Shown here in pieces: positions 1-8,589 of a stretch of DNA of 40,055 nucleotides. Source of the stretch: Deltaproteobacteria bacterium. GTDB taxonomy: Bacteria > UBA10199 > SPLOWO2-01-44-7. The notes under the pieces were generated by a model that did no database searches, was not told the DNA's origin, and saw nothing but the letters and a program-made list of their open reading frames with translations. The stretch covers positions 1 through 40,055 of the forward strand of contig JAHFSU010000019.1 in the NCBI GenBank assembly GCA_023265595.1, in the 5' to 3' direction. Position numbers and translations under genes: made by a program. The first letter of the stretch is position 1. Each line of letters starts with the position of its first letter.

Positions 1-774
1 TTCCTGAATGGTTTGACGGTCCAAACCCTGATTGACATTGAAATAGTTGAATTCGGCGTTCAAGGCCAAGCGGCTGTGGGGGTAAATATCGAGACCGGTT
101 GTAGCCTGACTGATCATCCGACCGGTGGCATCGGCCTCAATCAGGCCGTAGACAAAAGGGGTCATAGAGATTGCAAATTGATGAGACAAAACGGCCCCGA
201 CCTGAATTTCATCATTTTTATTGAAGTCGGTATTCTCCACATTATTTTTGCGCCACGCCACATGTAAAGCCGCATCTGTTTTTTTGATATCTCTCAAACC
301 CAAAGAGAGTCCGGTCAGCAAAACCGTGTTGGGGCTGAAATTTTGGACCTCGGTATTTCTGGGGATCCCCGAAAAGGCGGTGATGGCTAAATATTCCGTC
401 GGTTTGGCGGTGGCCTGAAGGCCATCTAAAATTTCGACCGAAAAACCTTGATTGATAAATTGCCGTCCCCCGTCGATTTGCAATTTTTCAAAAGGGACAG
501 CATGCATCACTGTCTGATAGAGATCGTATTGGTCGAGCTTGGCATCAAAGTCTCTGAAAAAACGCATGTTCGTTTCGACCGCAGTCTTTGAACCGTAAGC
601 GGAGCCACTGATATAGCCGTTAACCGGAAAAAGCTGGCGGTTTTGCGTATTCTTTTTGACCTCGCCCATAATTTTCGTGCCGATGTTGTATTCAGAGGCA
701 AAAGCGGGACCCTGGATCATGGCCCCGGGACCGAGGACAAAAAGCAAAATGGGAATGAATATTCGTTTTATCAT
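1..774 (-). CDS. Outer-membrane beta-barrel protein, 3' end outside window
   Basis: The reading frame is open from ATG at 774 to the window edge, giving 258 codons without a stop. It begins with a signal peptide (MIKRIF, a hydrophobic run, then a likely cleavage site after PAFA near residue 26). The mature part alternates polar and hydrophobic residues in short stretches with frequent Gly, Asn and aromatic residues, as in beta-barrel strands (for example RQFINQGFSVEILDGLQATA). Its start overlaps the stop of the upstream 18-haem lipoprotein (TGATG), so the two are probably co-translated. The neighbourhood suggests a porin that sheathes or docks a surface cytochrome, as in porin-cytochrome conduits, but no family was recognised. 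An ordinary porin is the main alternative. The barrel nature is inferred from composition; the C-terminal strand cannot be seen. Confidence 0.7.
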   Translation of the reverse strand, partial: MIKRIFIPILLFVLGPGAMIQGPAFASEYNIGTKIMGEVKKNTQNRQLFPVNGYISGSAYGSKTAVETNMRFFRDFDAKLDQYDLYQTVMHAVPFEKLQIDGGRQFINQGFSVEILDGLQATAKPTEYLAITAFSGIPRNTEVQNFSPNTVLLTGLSLGLRDIKKTDAALHVAWRKNNVENTDFNKNDEIQVGAVLSHQFAISMTPFVYGLIEADATGRMISQATTGLDIYPHSRLALNAEFNYFNVNQGLDRQTIQE

Positions 775-3251
775 CAACGTCTTGTTGTGAACGTCCAGCT
801 ATATCTGGTTGTCAAATGATTGCCGGCTTTGTCAGCGACGATAGTATTGACCCTCGCTGTGTAACTCAAGTTTCCATAGAGCTGTGTATTGGGGGCCAAC
901 TGGAATGTGACCTGCCCGCAGTCTGTGTTGGCCACGCAAACTCCATATTGCAAGGCCCAATCCCTTCCGCCTCCCACGAGGCTGAAGGCCCCGTCTCCTG
1001 TGACGCTGCCCGCATCCATCGGTTCGCTGAAGGTCACCTGAAGAGTCGGTGTTCGACTGATACTTCCGCCCCTGTTTATGGGAATGGTGGCAGTAACGGT
1101 TGGAGGTGTTGTGTCGACATAGGTGTTGGCAACGTTGAATCCCCAAGAATAATCGCTGACCATGGGTGTTCCATCAAAGTCTTTCACTGCGGCCGAAATG
1201 TTTACCTGATATGGAGAACCATCTTCTCTTAAAGGGAGAGTCGGTCGCAATGTTACTGTTTTGCACCAATCATTATTTTCGCAAGAAACCCGTATGGCAA
1301 CGAGCCCTCCTCCTATTGTCAAGGTAATTGGGTTGGGGTCGGGGGCGATACCGGTTAAACTGTTTTCCCGCATCGCTTCGCTGAATTGGATGATGATGAT
1401 AACATTACCGGCGACATTTGTTCCTCTGCTGGGGGGCTGTGTTGCAATGACTAAAGGAGGTGCCGGATTGATCAGTTCCGGTGGTGGTCTGCAAGGAACA
1501 ATCGCCGGAAGAGGGAGCACCCTTGTTCCGGTACCGTGACAAGAATCGCCGCAGGGAGATATATTGGCAAACGTGGTAAGTTGGAATGAGCGGTATCCTT
1601 GAGAATGACAGGAGCCGGCACTGCCACAGGTTGCGGCGGTGCCGGCAAAAAGGGGATTGTTTGTTCCCACATAGTTGGCATGTCCCCAATTGCTGACGGT
1701 TCTGGGACCACAGGTGGTTGCGATAACCGGTTCCCATAAAGAACGGACATTGTGATTGATAAAAGCGATGTGGGGATAGGCTGTGTGGCAACTATAACAA
1801 AAGGATTGATTGGTTACAATGGCGGGTGTTTGAGTTGTGTTGAATTCAAACGGTGAACCGTGGCAGTTAAAACATTTGGCACCATTATCGGTGGAACGAA
1901 AGCGGTCGGAGAAAAATTTGCCATGCCCATTTCCTGTGTTCCACGCCACACTATTCACCTGTCGGTGAGTGATGCCATCGGTGTGACAACCGATGCAGCT
2001 TGTGTTGTTCATCACTCGGTCAAAATCGGTCCCATGGCATCCGGTACAGGTGGTTGTATTGCCCCGTTTTGTTTCACGAATGAATCGGTCGCCATGAAAA
2101 CTTTCATCCCGCAAGTTTTCCTTTTTGACTTCTAGTGTCATCCATTTTGGATTGGTGTGGGGAAAATCGGCGTGACAGGTGCGACAAGAGGGGGCCTGTG
2201 GAGAACCTTCAAAGGATGTCCCATGACAATTGGCGGTGGCACAGCTATTTTTACCGGCCCCATAAGCATTGACGCCGTGTTGTGCCGCCTCCCGCCAGTT
2301 AGCGGGGTGAGGATAGTTGATGTGACAACTAAAACAGGAGACCGCAAAATTTCCTCCTTGCAGATTGTCACCGTGACAATTTTTGCAGGAGGTAAAATCT
2401 TTGTTGAGCGTTATTGCGGCATATTGCCCATGGCCTTCAAAAGTGTTCCAACCTTGAGGATGGGGAAATGTGGCGTGGCACTGTGTGCAGGCGACATTGG
2501 AAAGACCTCCCTGAAAGTTAAGGCCGTGGCAAGCGGTGGCGCAACTTTGCGTTCCGTTGGCAATGACCTCGGCCCCATGTTTTGTTGGGTTTCTCCAATC
2601 GCTCTCGTGCGGGTATTTGGCATGACAAGAATAACAGGAGATACCGCTACTCCCGCCTTTGTAGTCCGCTCCATGGCAACCTTTACAGGAGAGTTTTCCA
2701 TCCCCTTTTGCCGTTATCCCATGTTGATCTGCCGCATTCCAATTTTGAGAGTGGGGATAGATGGAGTGACAAAGTTGGCAGGATATCTTGCTCAGACCTC
2801 CTTTGAGATCGGTGCCGTGACATTGCGTTGCACAAGAGACATTTCCATTTCTTAAAACAGAGGTTCCATGCCCTCCCCCACTCACCCAACCCTCCGAATG
2901 TGGAAACAAAATGTGGCAGCTGCTACAAGCCGGAGGGCCTTCCACAGAAACCTGTGTTGTGGTGTGACATTTGAAACATTCGGTTGTTCCATTTTTTGAA
3001 ACCCAACCGCCGTGGATGGCCGGCTCAGCCCAGTTATCGGAGTGGGGAAATAAAGAGGGGGGCAAAAGGGAATCGCCCGGAGAGGGGGAGGTATCCCTAT
3101 CTGTTTGTTGGTCGGTCGGTGGTGCCAAGGGGATTTGTTTCGGTTTGCCGCAGGCAAGAAGGGCGATCAGAAGAAAGAGGCATATGTTAACAGGTACCAT
3201 ACGCACTATTATATTATCCGACGACTGTCTTTTCGATATGATTGGGATCAT
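774..3251 (-). CDS. 18-haem c-type cytochrome lipoprotein with C-terminal Big_5-like domains
   Basis: A signal with a lipobox (LIALLAC, Cys at residue 34 of the longest form) predicts an outer-membrane lipoprotein. I count 18 haem-attachment motifs: 13 CX2CH plus five expanded ones (CATQCH, CATACH, CGDSCH, CATANCH and CGSAGSCH). The first twelve lie in six tandem modules of about 45-50 residues, each with two haems and a PHxxxW ending, roughly residues 75-380. Six more follow to about residue 590. The rest looks like two bacterial Ig-like (Big_5) domains (QFSEAM, TFSEPM), typical of surface proteins. It is the fourth gene of a minus-strand unit after the NrfD-like subunit and overlaps the next barrel gene by one base. 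It probably moves electrons at the outer surface. The start is uncertain: 3251 overlaps the NrfD gene by 38 bases, while GTG at 3206 or ATG at 3200 would give a shorter signal. Confidence 0.88.
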   Translation of the reverse strand: MIPIISKRQSSDNIIVRMVPVNICLFLLIALLACGKPKQIPLAPPTDQQTDRDTSPSPGDSLLPPSLFPHSDNWAEPAIHGGWVSKNGTTECFKCHTTTQVSVEGPPACSSCHILFPHSEGWVSGGGHGTSVLRNGNVSCATQCHGTDLKGGLSKISCQLCHSIYPHSQNWNAADQHGITAKGDGKLSCKGCHGADYKGGSSGISCYSCHAKYPHESDWRNPTKHGAEVIANGTQSCATACHGLNFQGGLSNVACTQCHATFPHPQGWNTFEGHGQYAAITLNKDFTSCKNCHGDNLQGGNFAVSCFSCHINYPHPANWREAAQHGVNAYGAGKNSCATANCHGTSFEGSPQAPSCRTCHADFPHTNPKWMTLEVKKENLRDESFHGDRFIRETKRGNTTTCTGCHGTDFDRVMNNTSCIGCHTDGITHRQVNSVAWNTGNGHGKFFSDRFRSTDNGAKCFNCHGSPFEFNTTQTPAIVTNQSFCYSCHTAYPHIAFINHNVRSLWEPVIATTCGPRTVSNWGHANYVGTNNPLFAGTAATCGSAGSCHSQGYRSFQLTTFANISPCGDSCHGTGTRVLPLPAIVPCRPPPELINPAPPLVIATQPPSRGTNVAGNVIIIIQFSEAMRENSLTGIAPDPNPITLTIGGGLVAIRVSCENNDWCKTVTLRPTLPLREDGSPYQVNISAAVKDFDGTPMVSDYSWGFNVANTYVDTTPPTVTATIPINRGGSISRTPTLQVTFSEPMDAGSVTGDGAFSLVGGGRDWALQYGVCVANTDCGQVTFQLAPNTQLYGNLSYTARVNTIVADKAGNHLTTRYSWTFTTRR

Positions 3252-4410
3252 CTCTGTTCGTATTCGAAAAAGCCGGCAAAACGCGATTTAAAACAAAGAG
3301 GATGATAAAAGGAAGGATAAAGATAAGGATTGCCGCGCCGATCCCCTCTTTTTCCAAAAATTGCGGATGGTAATCCCTGAATCCTCGCAGACTCTTTGAA
3401 AAAATCTGGCCGCCGATGACGACATTCCAGCGCATCGCAAAAACTTGAATCAACAAAAGAAATGAGGCGACAAAAGCCAAAGTGTTCCGGACTTTTTCGT
3501 GAAGATATCGGTCGAGCAGAACGGTCACCATCAATAAAATAAAAGGGATGAGGGAGCCCAATATCATTTGGACAGAGATAAAAGAAAAGGCGAGTTGATG
3601 TGTCAGAAGGGGATGGATTACTTCCCACGATTCCGATTGTTCATAGGCGAGCGTGATGATTTCCAAGAGTTCCAAGGAAACGGTGACGGTCATGAAGAGC
3701 CACAAAAGTTGCGACATTTTGGTGATGCAGGGCTGATCAATCTCTTTTCCTCCCATCTTCATCGCGATCTGGTAAAGAACGATCAAGAGGGCGATGCCGG
3801 AGACCATGGCGGAAAAAAGAAAAATAATCGGCATCAGGGGGGTCGACCACCATGGGTTGGCCTTGATGGCCCCGAAGAGAAAGCCGACGTAGCCGTGCAG
3901 AAAGCAAGCCGAGGGAATTCCGACGGCCGCCAAAAAGACGATGATTTTGTGATCTCTTTGCAGGGCCTCGGGGCTGTTGTCATCGACGCCGAGGGTTAAG
4001 ATTTTGTAGAAAAATTTTTTTATCCCCGTTGATCCGTTTGCCATCTCGATGATGTCGTTGCGATAGAGAAGCCAGACTTCGAAAAGGACGAGGAGAAAAT
4101 AAAAATTGAAGATGATGCCGAAGCCGGCCATGGCGGAAGAAAAATGGGGGGTGATCATGATGTTCATTGCCCGTTCGGGATGCCCCAAGTGGTTGAGGAG
4201 CGGCAGTGTTGCCACGCACAAAAAGGCGAAAGAGGTGAGGAGGGAAAAACGCCCTAATGGTTTTAATTGTTGCATGTTAAAGACATGGTAGAGTGAAGAG
4301 ACGACAAAGGCGCCGGCGACAAAACCGGTGATGTAGGGATACATCACGATCATCAGACTCCAATGAATGTGGAGGTCATTCGGAAAAAGATATTGTGCCA
4401 CGGCGATCAT
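3214..4410 (-). CDS. NrfD/PsrC-type integral membrane quinone-interacting subunit
   Basis: This 398-residue protein has about ten hydrophobic segments in the NrfD/PsrC/ActC arrangement, beginning with YPYITGFVAGAFVVSSLYHV and a conserved LLNHLGHPERA stretch after helix 2. The family anchors an iron-sulphur partner and exchanges electrons with (mena)quinone in the cytoplasmic membrane. It lies 12 bases downstream of the ferredoxin subunit, with a strong ribosome site (GGAGG eight bases before ATG 4410). Tetrahaem cytochrome, ferredoxin and NrfD-like protein in this order resemble the Cbc-type menaquinol oxidoreductases of Geobacter and the Nrf, Qrc and Hmc complexes. No molybdopterin catalytic subunit is present, so the partner is most likely the multihaem chain. 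The direction of electron flow cannot be told from sequence. Confidence 0.9.
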   Translation of the reverse strand: MIAVAQYLFPNDLHIHWSLMIVMYPYITGFVAGAFVVSSLYHVFNMQQLKPLGRFSLLTSFAFLCVATLPLLNHLGHPERAMNIMITPHFSSAMAGFGIIFNFYFLLVLFEVWLLYRNDIIEMANGSTGIKKFFYKILTLGVDDNSPEALQRDHKIIVFLAAVGIPSACFLHGYVGFLFGAIKANPWWSTPLMPIIFLFSAMVSGIALLIVLYQIAMKMGGKEIDQPCITKMSQLLWLFMTVTVSLELLEIITLAYEQSESWEVIHPLLTHQLAFSFISVQMILGSLIPFILLMVTVLLDRYLHEKVRNTLAFVASFLLLIQVFAMRWNVVIGGQIFSKSLRGFRDYHPQFLEKEGIGAAILIFILPFIILFVLNRVLPAFSNTNRDDPNHIEKTVVG

Positions 4411-4422
4411 CGGTAGCCTCCT

Positions 4423-5208
4423 TCATCGGACTTCTTTGTCGAGTCCGAGATAAAAGCAACTCGGCTTTGTCAGTTTTTCCGGTTGCAAGACGGCCAGGCG
4501 TTCTGTCGCAATAATTTTTCTGACCGGGTCTTCCTCTTTTTTCACATCCCCAAACATGCGGGCTCCTACAGGACAGGCTTGAACACAGGCCGGCGGCAAA
4601 CCTTTGGTAATGCGGTGGTAGCACCAAGTGCATTTTTCAGCCGTTTTGGTGATGGGGTTGATGAAACGACTCCCGTAGGGGCAAGCCTGCACACAGTAGC
4701 CACAGCCGATGCAACGTTTGTCATCGACCAACACCACCCCCTCCTCCGTTTTGTAGGAGGCGCCGACCGGACAAACCTGAATGCAGGGGGTGTTAGAACA
4801 ATGATTGCACATTTTGGGGACGAAATAACCTTTGGAGACATTAAAGCCGGGCAAGATCGGGCCAAAACTTTCTTGTCCCCCTTTGGGAGAATCGACTTCG
4901 ACCTCGCCTCTTTCGGAGACCTCGTAGCGCTCGACCCAAGTCCTGAAAAAACCTTCGGGGACATTATTTTCTTTTCGACACGCCTCCACACACATCCCGC
5001 AGCCGATGCACTTTGTCGTGTCGATCACGTAAGCGTAGAGGTGCTCTTCCCAGTTGTAATTTTCATTGCCTTTGGGTCGGGGAAGTTTTGTCGTTTCTTC
5101 CGCAGGGATGGCTTTTTTGAACGGGAGCAGGCCGACAAAAAGAGTGGCCGCGGCGAGTTCGCAGCCTTTTTTAATAAAATCCCTTCTTTCCATTTTTTTA
5201 CATTCCAT
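4423..5208 (-). CDS. Periplasmic ferredoxin-type [4Fe-4S] subunit with Tat signal (NrfC/PsrB-like)
   Basis: The N-terminus carries a twin-arginine motif (RRDFIKKG) and a hydrophobic stretch, so it is probably exported folded. Four cysteine clusters follow, as expected for four [4Fe-4S] centres: CIGCGMCVEAC near residue 67, CNHCSNTPCIQVC, CIGCGYCVQAC, and CTWC with a distant CVQAC. This is the NrfC/PsrB/DmsB arrangement. It should link the quinone site of the NrfD-like subunit encoded next to the tetrahaem cytochrome encoded just upstream, which overlaps it by 11 bases. ATG 5208 is preceded by GAGG at a suitable distance; ATG 5193 would still keep the Tat motif. Confidence 0.92.
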   Translation of the reverse strand: MECKKMERRDFIKKGCELAAATLFVGLLPFKKAIPAEETTKLPRPKGNENYNWEEHLYAYVIDTTKCIGCGMCVEACRKENNVPEGFFRTWVERYEVSERGEVEVDSPKGGQESFGPILPGFNVSKGYFVPKMCNHCSNTPCIQVCPVGASYKTEEGVVLVDDKRCIGCGYCVQACPYGSRFINPITKTAEKCTWCYHRITKGLPPACVQACPVGARMFGDVKKEEDPVRKIIATERLAVLQPEKLTKPSCFYLGLDKEVR

Positions 5209-5707
5209 GTTGCCTCTTTATTTTGGGATCGTGCGGGGTGTGGCACGTTAAACAAACCTCGTCACTGCGCGGCGGCGCAGTCGGCGCAGTTCTTGAAATG
5301 TGTGTTTCCACGTCAATTTGGGGCTGTGTCTTAGGTCTTGAAGGAAGTTGCAGGTGACAGCGCAGACAAAGTTTCGACGATTTGTTGATCGGCATTTTGT
5401 CGACAAAATCCCCCGTTTCGAGATTGACATGCACTGACAACGGGGCGTGGCAATTTTGGCACTGGACTTTTGCGTGGCTCCCCTTTTGGTGTTTTTTCCA
5501 GATATCCTCGTGGCAGGCTGCGCAGGCCTCTTTTGCCGCAAACCGGGTCGGCTTATTCATCTGCTCTTCAACATTGTCACCGCGGTAAAAACCGTATTCA
5601 TTAAACGATTTGGGAATCAAAAAACCCCGAATCAAAAGAAGTAAAGCGCCGCCACCCAAAAGCAGGAGCAGGGCGCGAAGATAATGTCGATTGTGCCGCA
5701 TTGGCAT
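5198..5707 (-). CDS. Membrane-anchored tetrahaem c-type cytochrome
   Basis: One N-terminal membrane helix (YLRALLLLLGGGALLLLIRG) holds a periplasmic domain with four CX2CH motifs (CAACH, CQNCH, CLRCH, CLTCH). The small size and the position in front of ferredoxin and NrfD genes suit the cytochrome subunit of a Cbc/Nrf-type quinone-cytochrome oxidoreductase. I start it at ATG 5707. An in-frame TTG at 5716 and ATG at 5701 are alternatives, and none has a clear ribosome site. The CRP/FNR-type palindrome at 5743-5756 is centred 42.5 bases upstream of 5707, so transcription may begin at the start codon itself. This gene probably opens the second minus-strand unit. Confidence 0.88.
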   Translation of the reverse strand: MPMRHNRHYLRALLLLLGGGALLLLIRGFLIPKSFNEYGFYRGDNVEEQMNKPTRFAAKEACAACHEDIWKKHQKGSHAKVQCQNCHAPLSVHVNLETGDFVDKMPINKSSKLCLRCHLQLPSRPKTQPQIDVETHISRTAPTAPPRSDEVCLTCHTPHDPKIKRQHGM

Positions 5708-5742
5708 ATTGTTCAATTTGCATGGACCTTAATAAGGGGACA

Positions 5743-5756
5743 ATGATTTGAATCAG
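5743..5756. promoter_or_regulatory. CRP/FNR-family-type palindrome upstream of tetrahaem cytochrome operon
   Basis: ATGATTTGAATCAG, or CTGATTCAAATCAT on the minus strand, is one base from the ATGAY-N4-RTCAT pattern found elsewhere in the window. It lies between the cytochrome b-c fusion and the tetrahaem gene. If it sits at -41.5, transcription would start near 5708. The expected -10 (CAAATT) is poor. Confidence 0.5.
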
Positions 5757-5780
5757 TTGCGGGGCTGATTTAAAACAATG

Positions 5781-7379
5781 CTACTTTTTCGAAGTCAGCC
5801 ATCGGGCGAGGATTTCTAAATCTTCCGGAGTGAGAGAACTTTTGAACTCAGGCATGTTGGCCTCTCGGTTTAACCCCTGTGGATTTTCGAGGTAAGAGTG
5901 AATCCAAGAAGTCTCCCGAAAGGCGCCGATGTGGCTCAAATCGGGGCCGACCTCTCCCCCCTTCCCATCCATTTTGTGGCAGGTCTGGCAATTTTCCTGA
6001 AAAAGTTTGACCGCCTTGACCGTCGAAATCCCGCCGCCGCCGATGTCTCGCAAATAAGCGATCAGGGCGTAAATCTCCTCATCCAAAAGATTCAGCTCCG
6101 GCATTTTGGAACCGGGAATCACTGATTGCGGTTTGCGAAAATGTTCTTCGAGCCATTTGTCGGAGCGGGTCGGGATCGTGAAGGCCAAATCGGGCCCGAC
6201 ATTCCCCCCCTCCCCCTTCATCGAGTGGCAGTAGGCACACTTCAAATTGGTGTAGAGTTTTTTCCCTTCGAGGACCATTGGGTTTCTCTCAATGCGCGGA
6301 TTCAAAAGGGGAGACCTCCACCCTTGGTAGGTGAACCAGCCGAAAAGACTGACTGCCGTCAACGCAATCCCCATGCTGACAGGTCTGGCGATCGGATGCC
6401 TTTTTTCAGGAGAGCCCAAGAAAGGGAGAATCAATAAAGCAATAACACCGATCGTCGGCAAAATAATGGCGGCGACTGTTTCGAGGGAACCCGGAAAAAG
6501 TTTCAACATTTGAAATAAAAAGAGAAAGTACCATTCGGGCCGCGGGTTGTAGGAGCTGTCGTTCGGGTTGGCGGGGTCTTCCAGACCGGCGCCAAAATAA
6601 ATCGCCAAAAAAGAGAGGATGCCGATGACGAGTGTCACCGCGACGACATCTTTAAAGACCGAATAGGGATAAAACGATTTTCCTTCGCTTTTCAGTTTTT
6701 GATAGTCGGGGGGCTGTTCCCCTTTAGGATGGGGCGGTGCCGAAATGCCGTGGTAGATGACGAGGTAGAGATGCAATCCCATCAAAAGGGCCAGAAGCGT
6801 TGGCAAAAGCAAAACGTGAAAAGAGTAAAATCGCGAAAGGGTTAAGGCGCCGAGCTCTTCTCCGCCGGTCAACACTTTTGCAATGATGGGGCCAAAAATG
6901 GGGGCCTGTTTGGCGATGTTGATGCCGACGGCTGTTGCCCAGTAGGCCTTCTGATCCCACGGGAGGAGGTAGCCGGTAAAGCCCAATCCAAAAGTGATCA
7001 GGAGTAAAAAAATGCCGAGGATCCACGTCAGCTCCCGCGGCTTTTTGTAAGAGCCCATCACAAAAATGCGGAGCATGTGGAGGAGCATCAAGATAATCAT
7101 CGCTGAGGCCCCCCAATGATGAAGGGAGCGGATAAAAGTTCCCATCGGAATCTGTTGCATGATGTAGAGGATCGATTCGTGCGCATGATCTGGCGATGGG
7201 GAATAATTCATCGCCAAAAGAATTCCCGTTGCCACCTGAACCAAAAAAACCGCCATTGTGGCGGAGCCAAGCGTGTAAAACCATCCCCACTGTTTTGGAT
7301 TCGGGATTTTCCGATCAAAAAGGGTCTCTTGAATATTTTTCCAGCCGAAACGGTCCTGAAGCCATTTGAAGGGATGCAT
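5781..7379 (-). CDS. Cytochrome b fused to a C-terminal dihaem cytochrome c domain (bc-complex subunit)
   Basis: The first roughly 370 residues are a full cytochrome b. They carry paired haem-ligand histidines (LHHWGA and LLHMLRI; YSFHVLL and LHLYLVIYHG) and a PEWYF quinol-oxidation motif near residue 265. The last 150 residues form two class I cytochrome c units, CAYCH and CQTCH, each followed by a GGxVGPDL stretch and a candidate Met ligand in KMPEL or NMPEF. The protein therefore joins cytochrome b with a dihaem subunit that replaces cytochrome c1. It directly follows the Rieske gene, so the two make a membrane bc-type complex passing electrons between quinol and periplasmic cytochromes. 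ATG 7379 is four bases after the Rieske stop, with AAGG upstream. Confidence 0.95.
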   Translation of the reverse strand: MHPFKWLQDRFGWKNIQETLFDRKIPNPKQWGWFYTLGSATMAVFLVQVATGILLAMNYSPSPDHAHESILYIMQQIPMGTFIRSLHHWGASAMIILMLLHMLRIFVMGSYKKPRELTWILGIFLLLITFGLGFTGYLLPWDQKAYWATAVGINIAKQAPIFGPIIAKVLTGGEELGALTLSRFYSFHVLLLPTLLALLMGLHLYLVIYHGISAPPHPKGEQPPDYQKLKSEGKSFYPYSVFKDVVAVTLVIGILSFLAIYFGAGLEDPANPNDSSYNPRPEWYFLFLFQMLKLFPGSLETVAAIILPTIGVIALLILPFLGSPEKRHPIARPVSMGIALTAVSLFGWFTYQGWRSPLLNPRIERNPMVLEGKKLYTNLKCAYCHSMKGEGGNVGPDLAFTIPTRSDKWLEEHFRKPQSVIPGSKMPELNLLDEEIYALIAYLRDIGGGGISTVKAVKLFQENCQTCHKMDGKGGEVGPDLSHIGAFRETSWIHSYLENPQGLNREANMPEFKSSLTPEDLEILARWLTSKK

Positions 7380-7382
7380 CTT

Positions 7383-7865
7383 TTAAGCCTTCTCTTTTTT
7401 TGTAGTAGGAAAAACCCAGAGCTTTCCGTTTTCAATCCGGTTGGGGTAACGGTCGAGAGGCCGCGGCGGCGGGCCAGACAAAACCTCTCCCTCCATGCTG
7501 AAAACGCCGTTGTGACAGGGGCAAAAAAACTCCCGCTTGTTTTCATTCCAATTGTAGGGACAGCCGAGGTGGGTACAAGAGGGGTTGAAAATGTCAAAGG
7601 CCTTTCCATCTTTTGTCACAACCCATGCGGAGCGCTTTTCCTCAACCGTCATCCACCCATCTTTGCGCCGTTGCACAAATTCGATCTTTGTCGGTTTATC
7701 GACCGGAATTTTGTCGGCCTCGCCTAGAAAAATCCAATCCTCTTCTTTTTTCTTCCATGCAGGAGACAAAAAATAGGTGGCGGCGGGAGCAAGAATGGAG
7801 AGGGTGATCAAGGCCCCCAGTCCCAAAATGCCGTAATTTAAGAATTCTCTCCGGTTTATGTTCAT
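7383..7865 (-). CDS. Rieske [2Fe-2S] protein of the bc-type complex
   Basis: Residues 1-33 contain a Tat-like motif (NRREFLN) and one hydrophobic anchor. The C-terminal Rieske fold shows both cluster motifs, CTHLGC and CPCHNG, and a downstream GPPPRPL proline loop. It would accept the first electron from quinol at the cytochrome b subunit encoded next. The start overlaps the stop of the pentahaem gene (ATGA), showing translational coupling. At 160 residues it has normal length. No separate cytochrome c1 gene is nearby; the c domains sit on cytochrome b. Confidence 0.95.
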   Translation of the reverse strand: MNINRREFLNYGILGLGALITLSILAPAATYFLSPAWKKKEEDWIFLGEADKIPVDKPTKIEFVQRRKDGWMTVEEKRSAWVVTKDGKAFDIFNPSCTHLGCPYNWNENKREFFCPCHNGVFSMEGEVLSGPPPRPLDRYPNRIENGKLWVFPTTKKEKA

Positions 7866-8554
7866 GGTTTGTGTGTCAGGTCTTTGATGAGGGCCTCCGA
7901 CATTTCGGTCACCTCGGTGACGTTAAAAGAGTGCCACATCTGCTGTATTGTTTTGTAACGATCCAGAAATTGTTTTTCTTTCTCTAGTTCCTCTTTTGGA
8001 ATTTTTGTCCCATATTTTTGCGCCAGCTTTTTTTGATAAAGATCGAGGGAGCGTTTGGAGGCGTCAATCAAACTCAATGCCTTGGCCGCTTGTGTCGGTT
8101 TGCCGTGGCACAAGGAACAGGTCCGATCCATCTCCGAATATTTCATGACGGTTGTGGCCATTGCCCCGTGGCAAGTGAGACAGTTCGGCCCTTTGCCGGT
8201 TCTCTGCAAGGTTTTGTAATGGGCGCTTTTTTGAAATTCGGCAAATTCTGCTTTGTGACAGCGACCGCAGGTCTCGGCCACATTTTTAAAATAGACAGAG
8301 GATTTTTCGTCGCGAGAGGGCAACACTCCCTGATGCGCCTTGACCGGATCGGAGGTGAGGGGATTGCCGCCATGGCAGGCATTACAGCCTATCCCTTTCG
8401 CCGCGTGGATCGATTGCTGCCAGTCGGCAAAATTATGCTGGAGATATTTTATCGTTGCCTGTTTTTCGTGGCATTGGACGCAGGAATTAACGGCGGCAAA
8501 AGAACAATGGGAAACTAAAAAGAAACTAAAAATAAAGCCACCCACTTTCCGCAT
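7862..8554 (-). CDS. Periplasmic pentahaem c-type cytochrome
   Basis: A signal peptide (MRKVGGFIFSFFLVSHCSFA) precedes five CX2CH motifs: CVQCH, CNACH, CGRCH, CLTCH and CSLCH. A charged helical tail, probably coiled, covers the last 75 residues. It is the first gene of the Rieske/cytochrome b unit and overlaps Rieske by four bases, so it is probably the soluble partner of that complex. ATG 8554 is chosen; GTG 8560 in frame is possible. A palindrome of the shared regulatory type is centred 42.5 bases upstream of 8554, with a fair -10 (CATAAA, 8567-8562), suggesting a very short or absent leader. Confidence 0.88.
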   Translation of the reverse strand: MRKVGGFIFSFFLVSHCSFAAVNSCVQCHEKQATIKYLQHNFADWQQSIHAAKGIGCNACHGGNPLTSDPVKAHQGVLPSRDEKSSVYFKNVAETCGRCHKAEFAEFQKSAHYKTLQRTGKGPNCLTCHGAMATTVMKYSEMDRTCSLCHGKPTQAAKALSLIDASKRSLDLYQKKLAQKYGTKIPKEELEKEKQFLDRYKTIQQMWHSFNVTEVTEMSEALIKDLTHKP

Positions 8555-8589
8555 GAACACTTTTATGAACTATTTTTTTTCCGATGTCC

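Noticed and set aside
2157-2855. Long plus-strand frame opposite the 18-haem gene
   Set aside because: It is antisense to a gene with repeated CxxCH codons, which produces open frames; the translation shows no domain.
4483-5334. Plus-strand frame of 283 codons opposite the ferredoxin and tetrahaem genes
   Set aside because: It is the shadow of two well-supported genes and has no recognisable motif or ribosome site.
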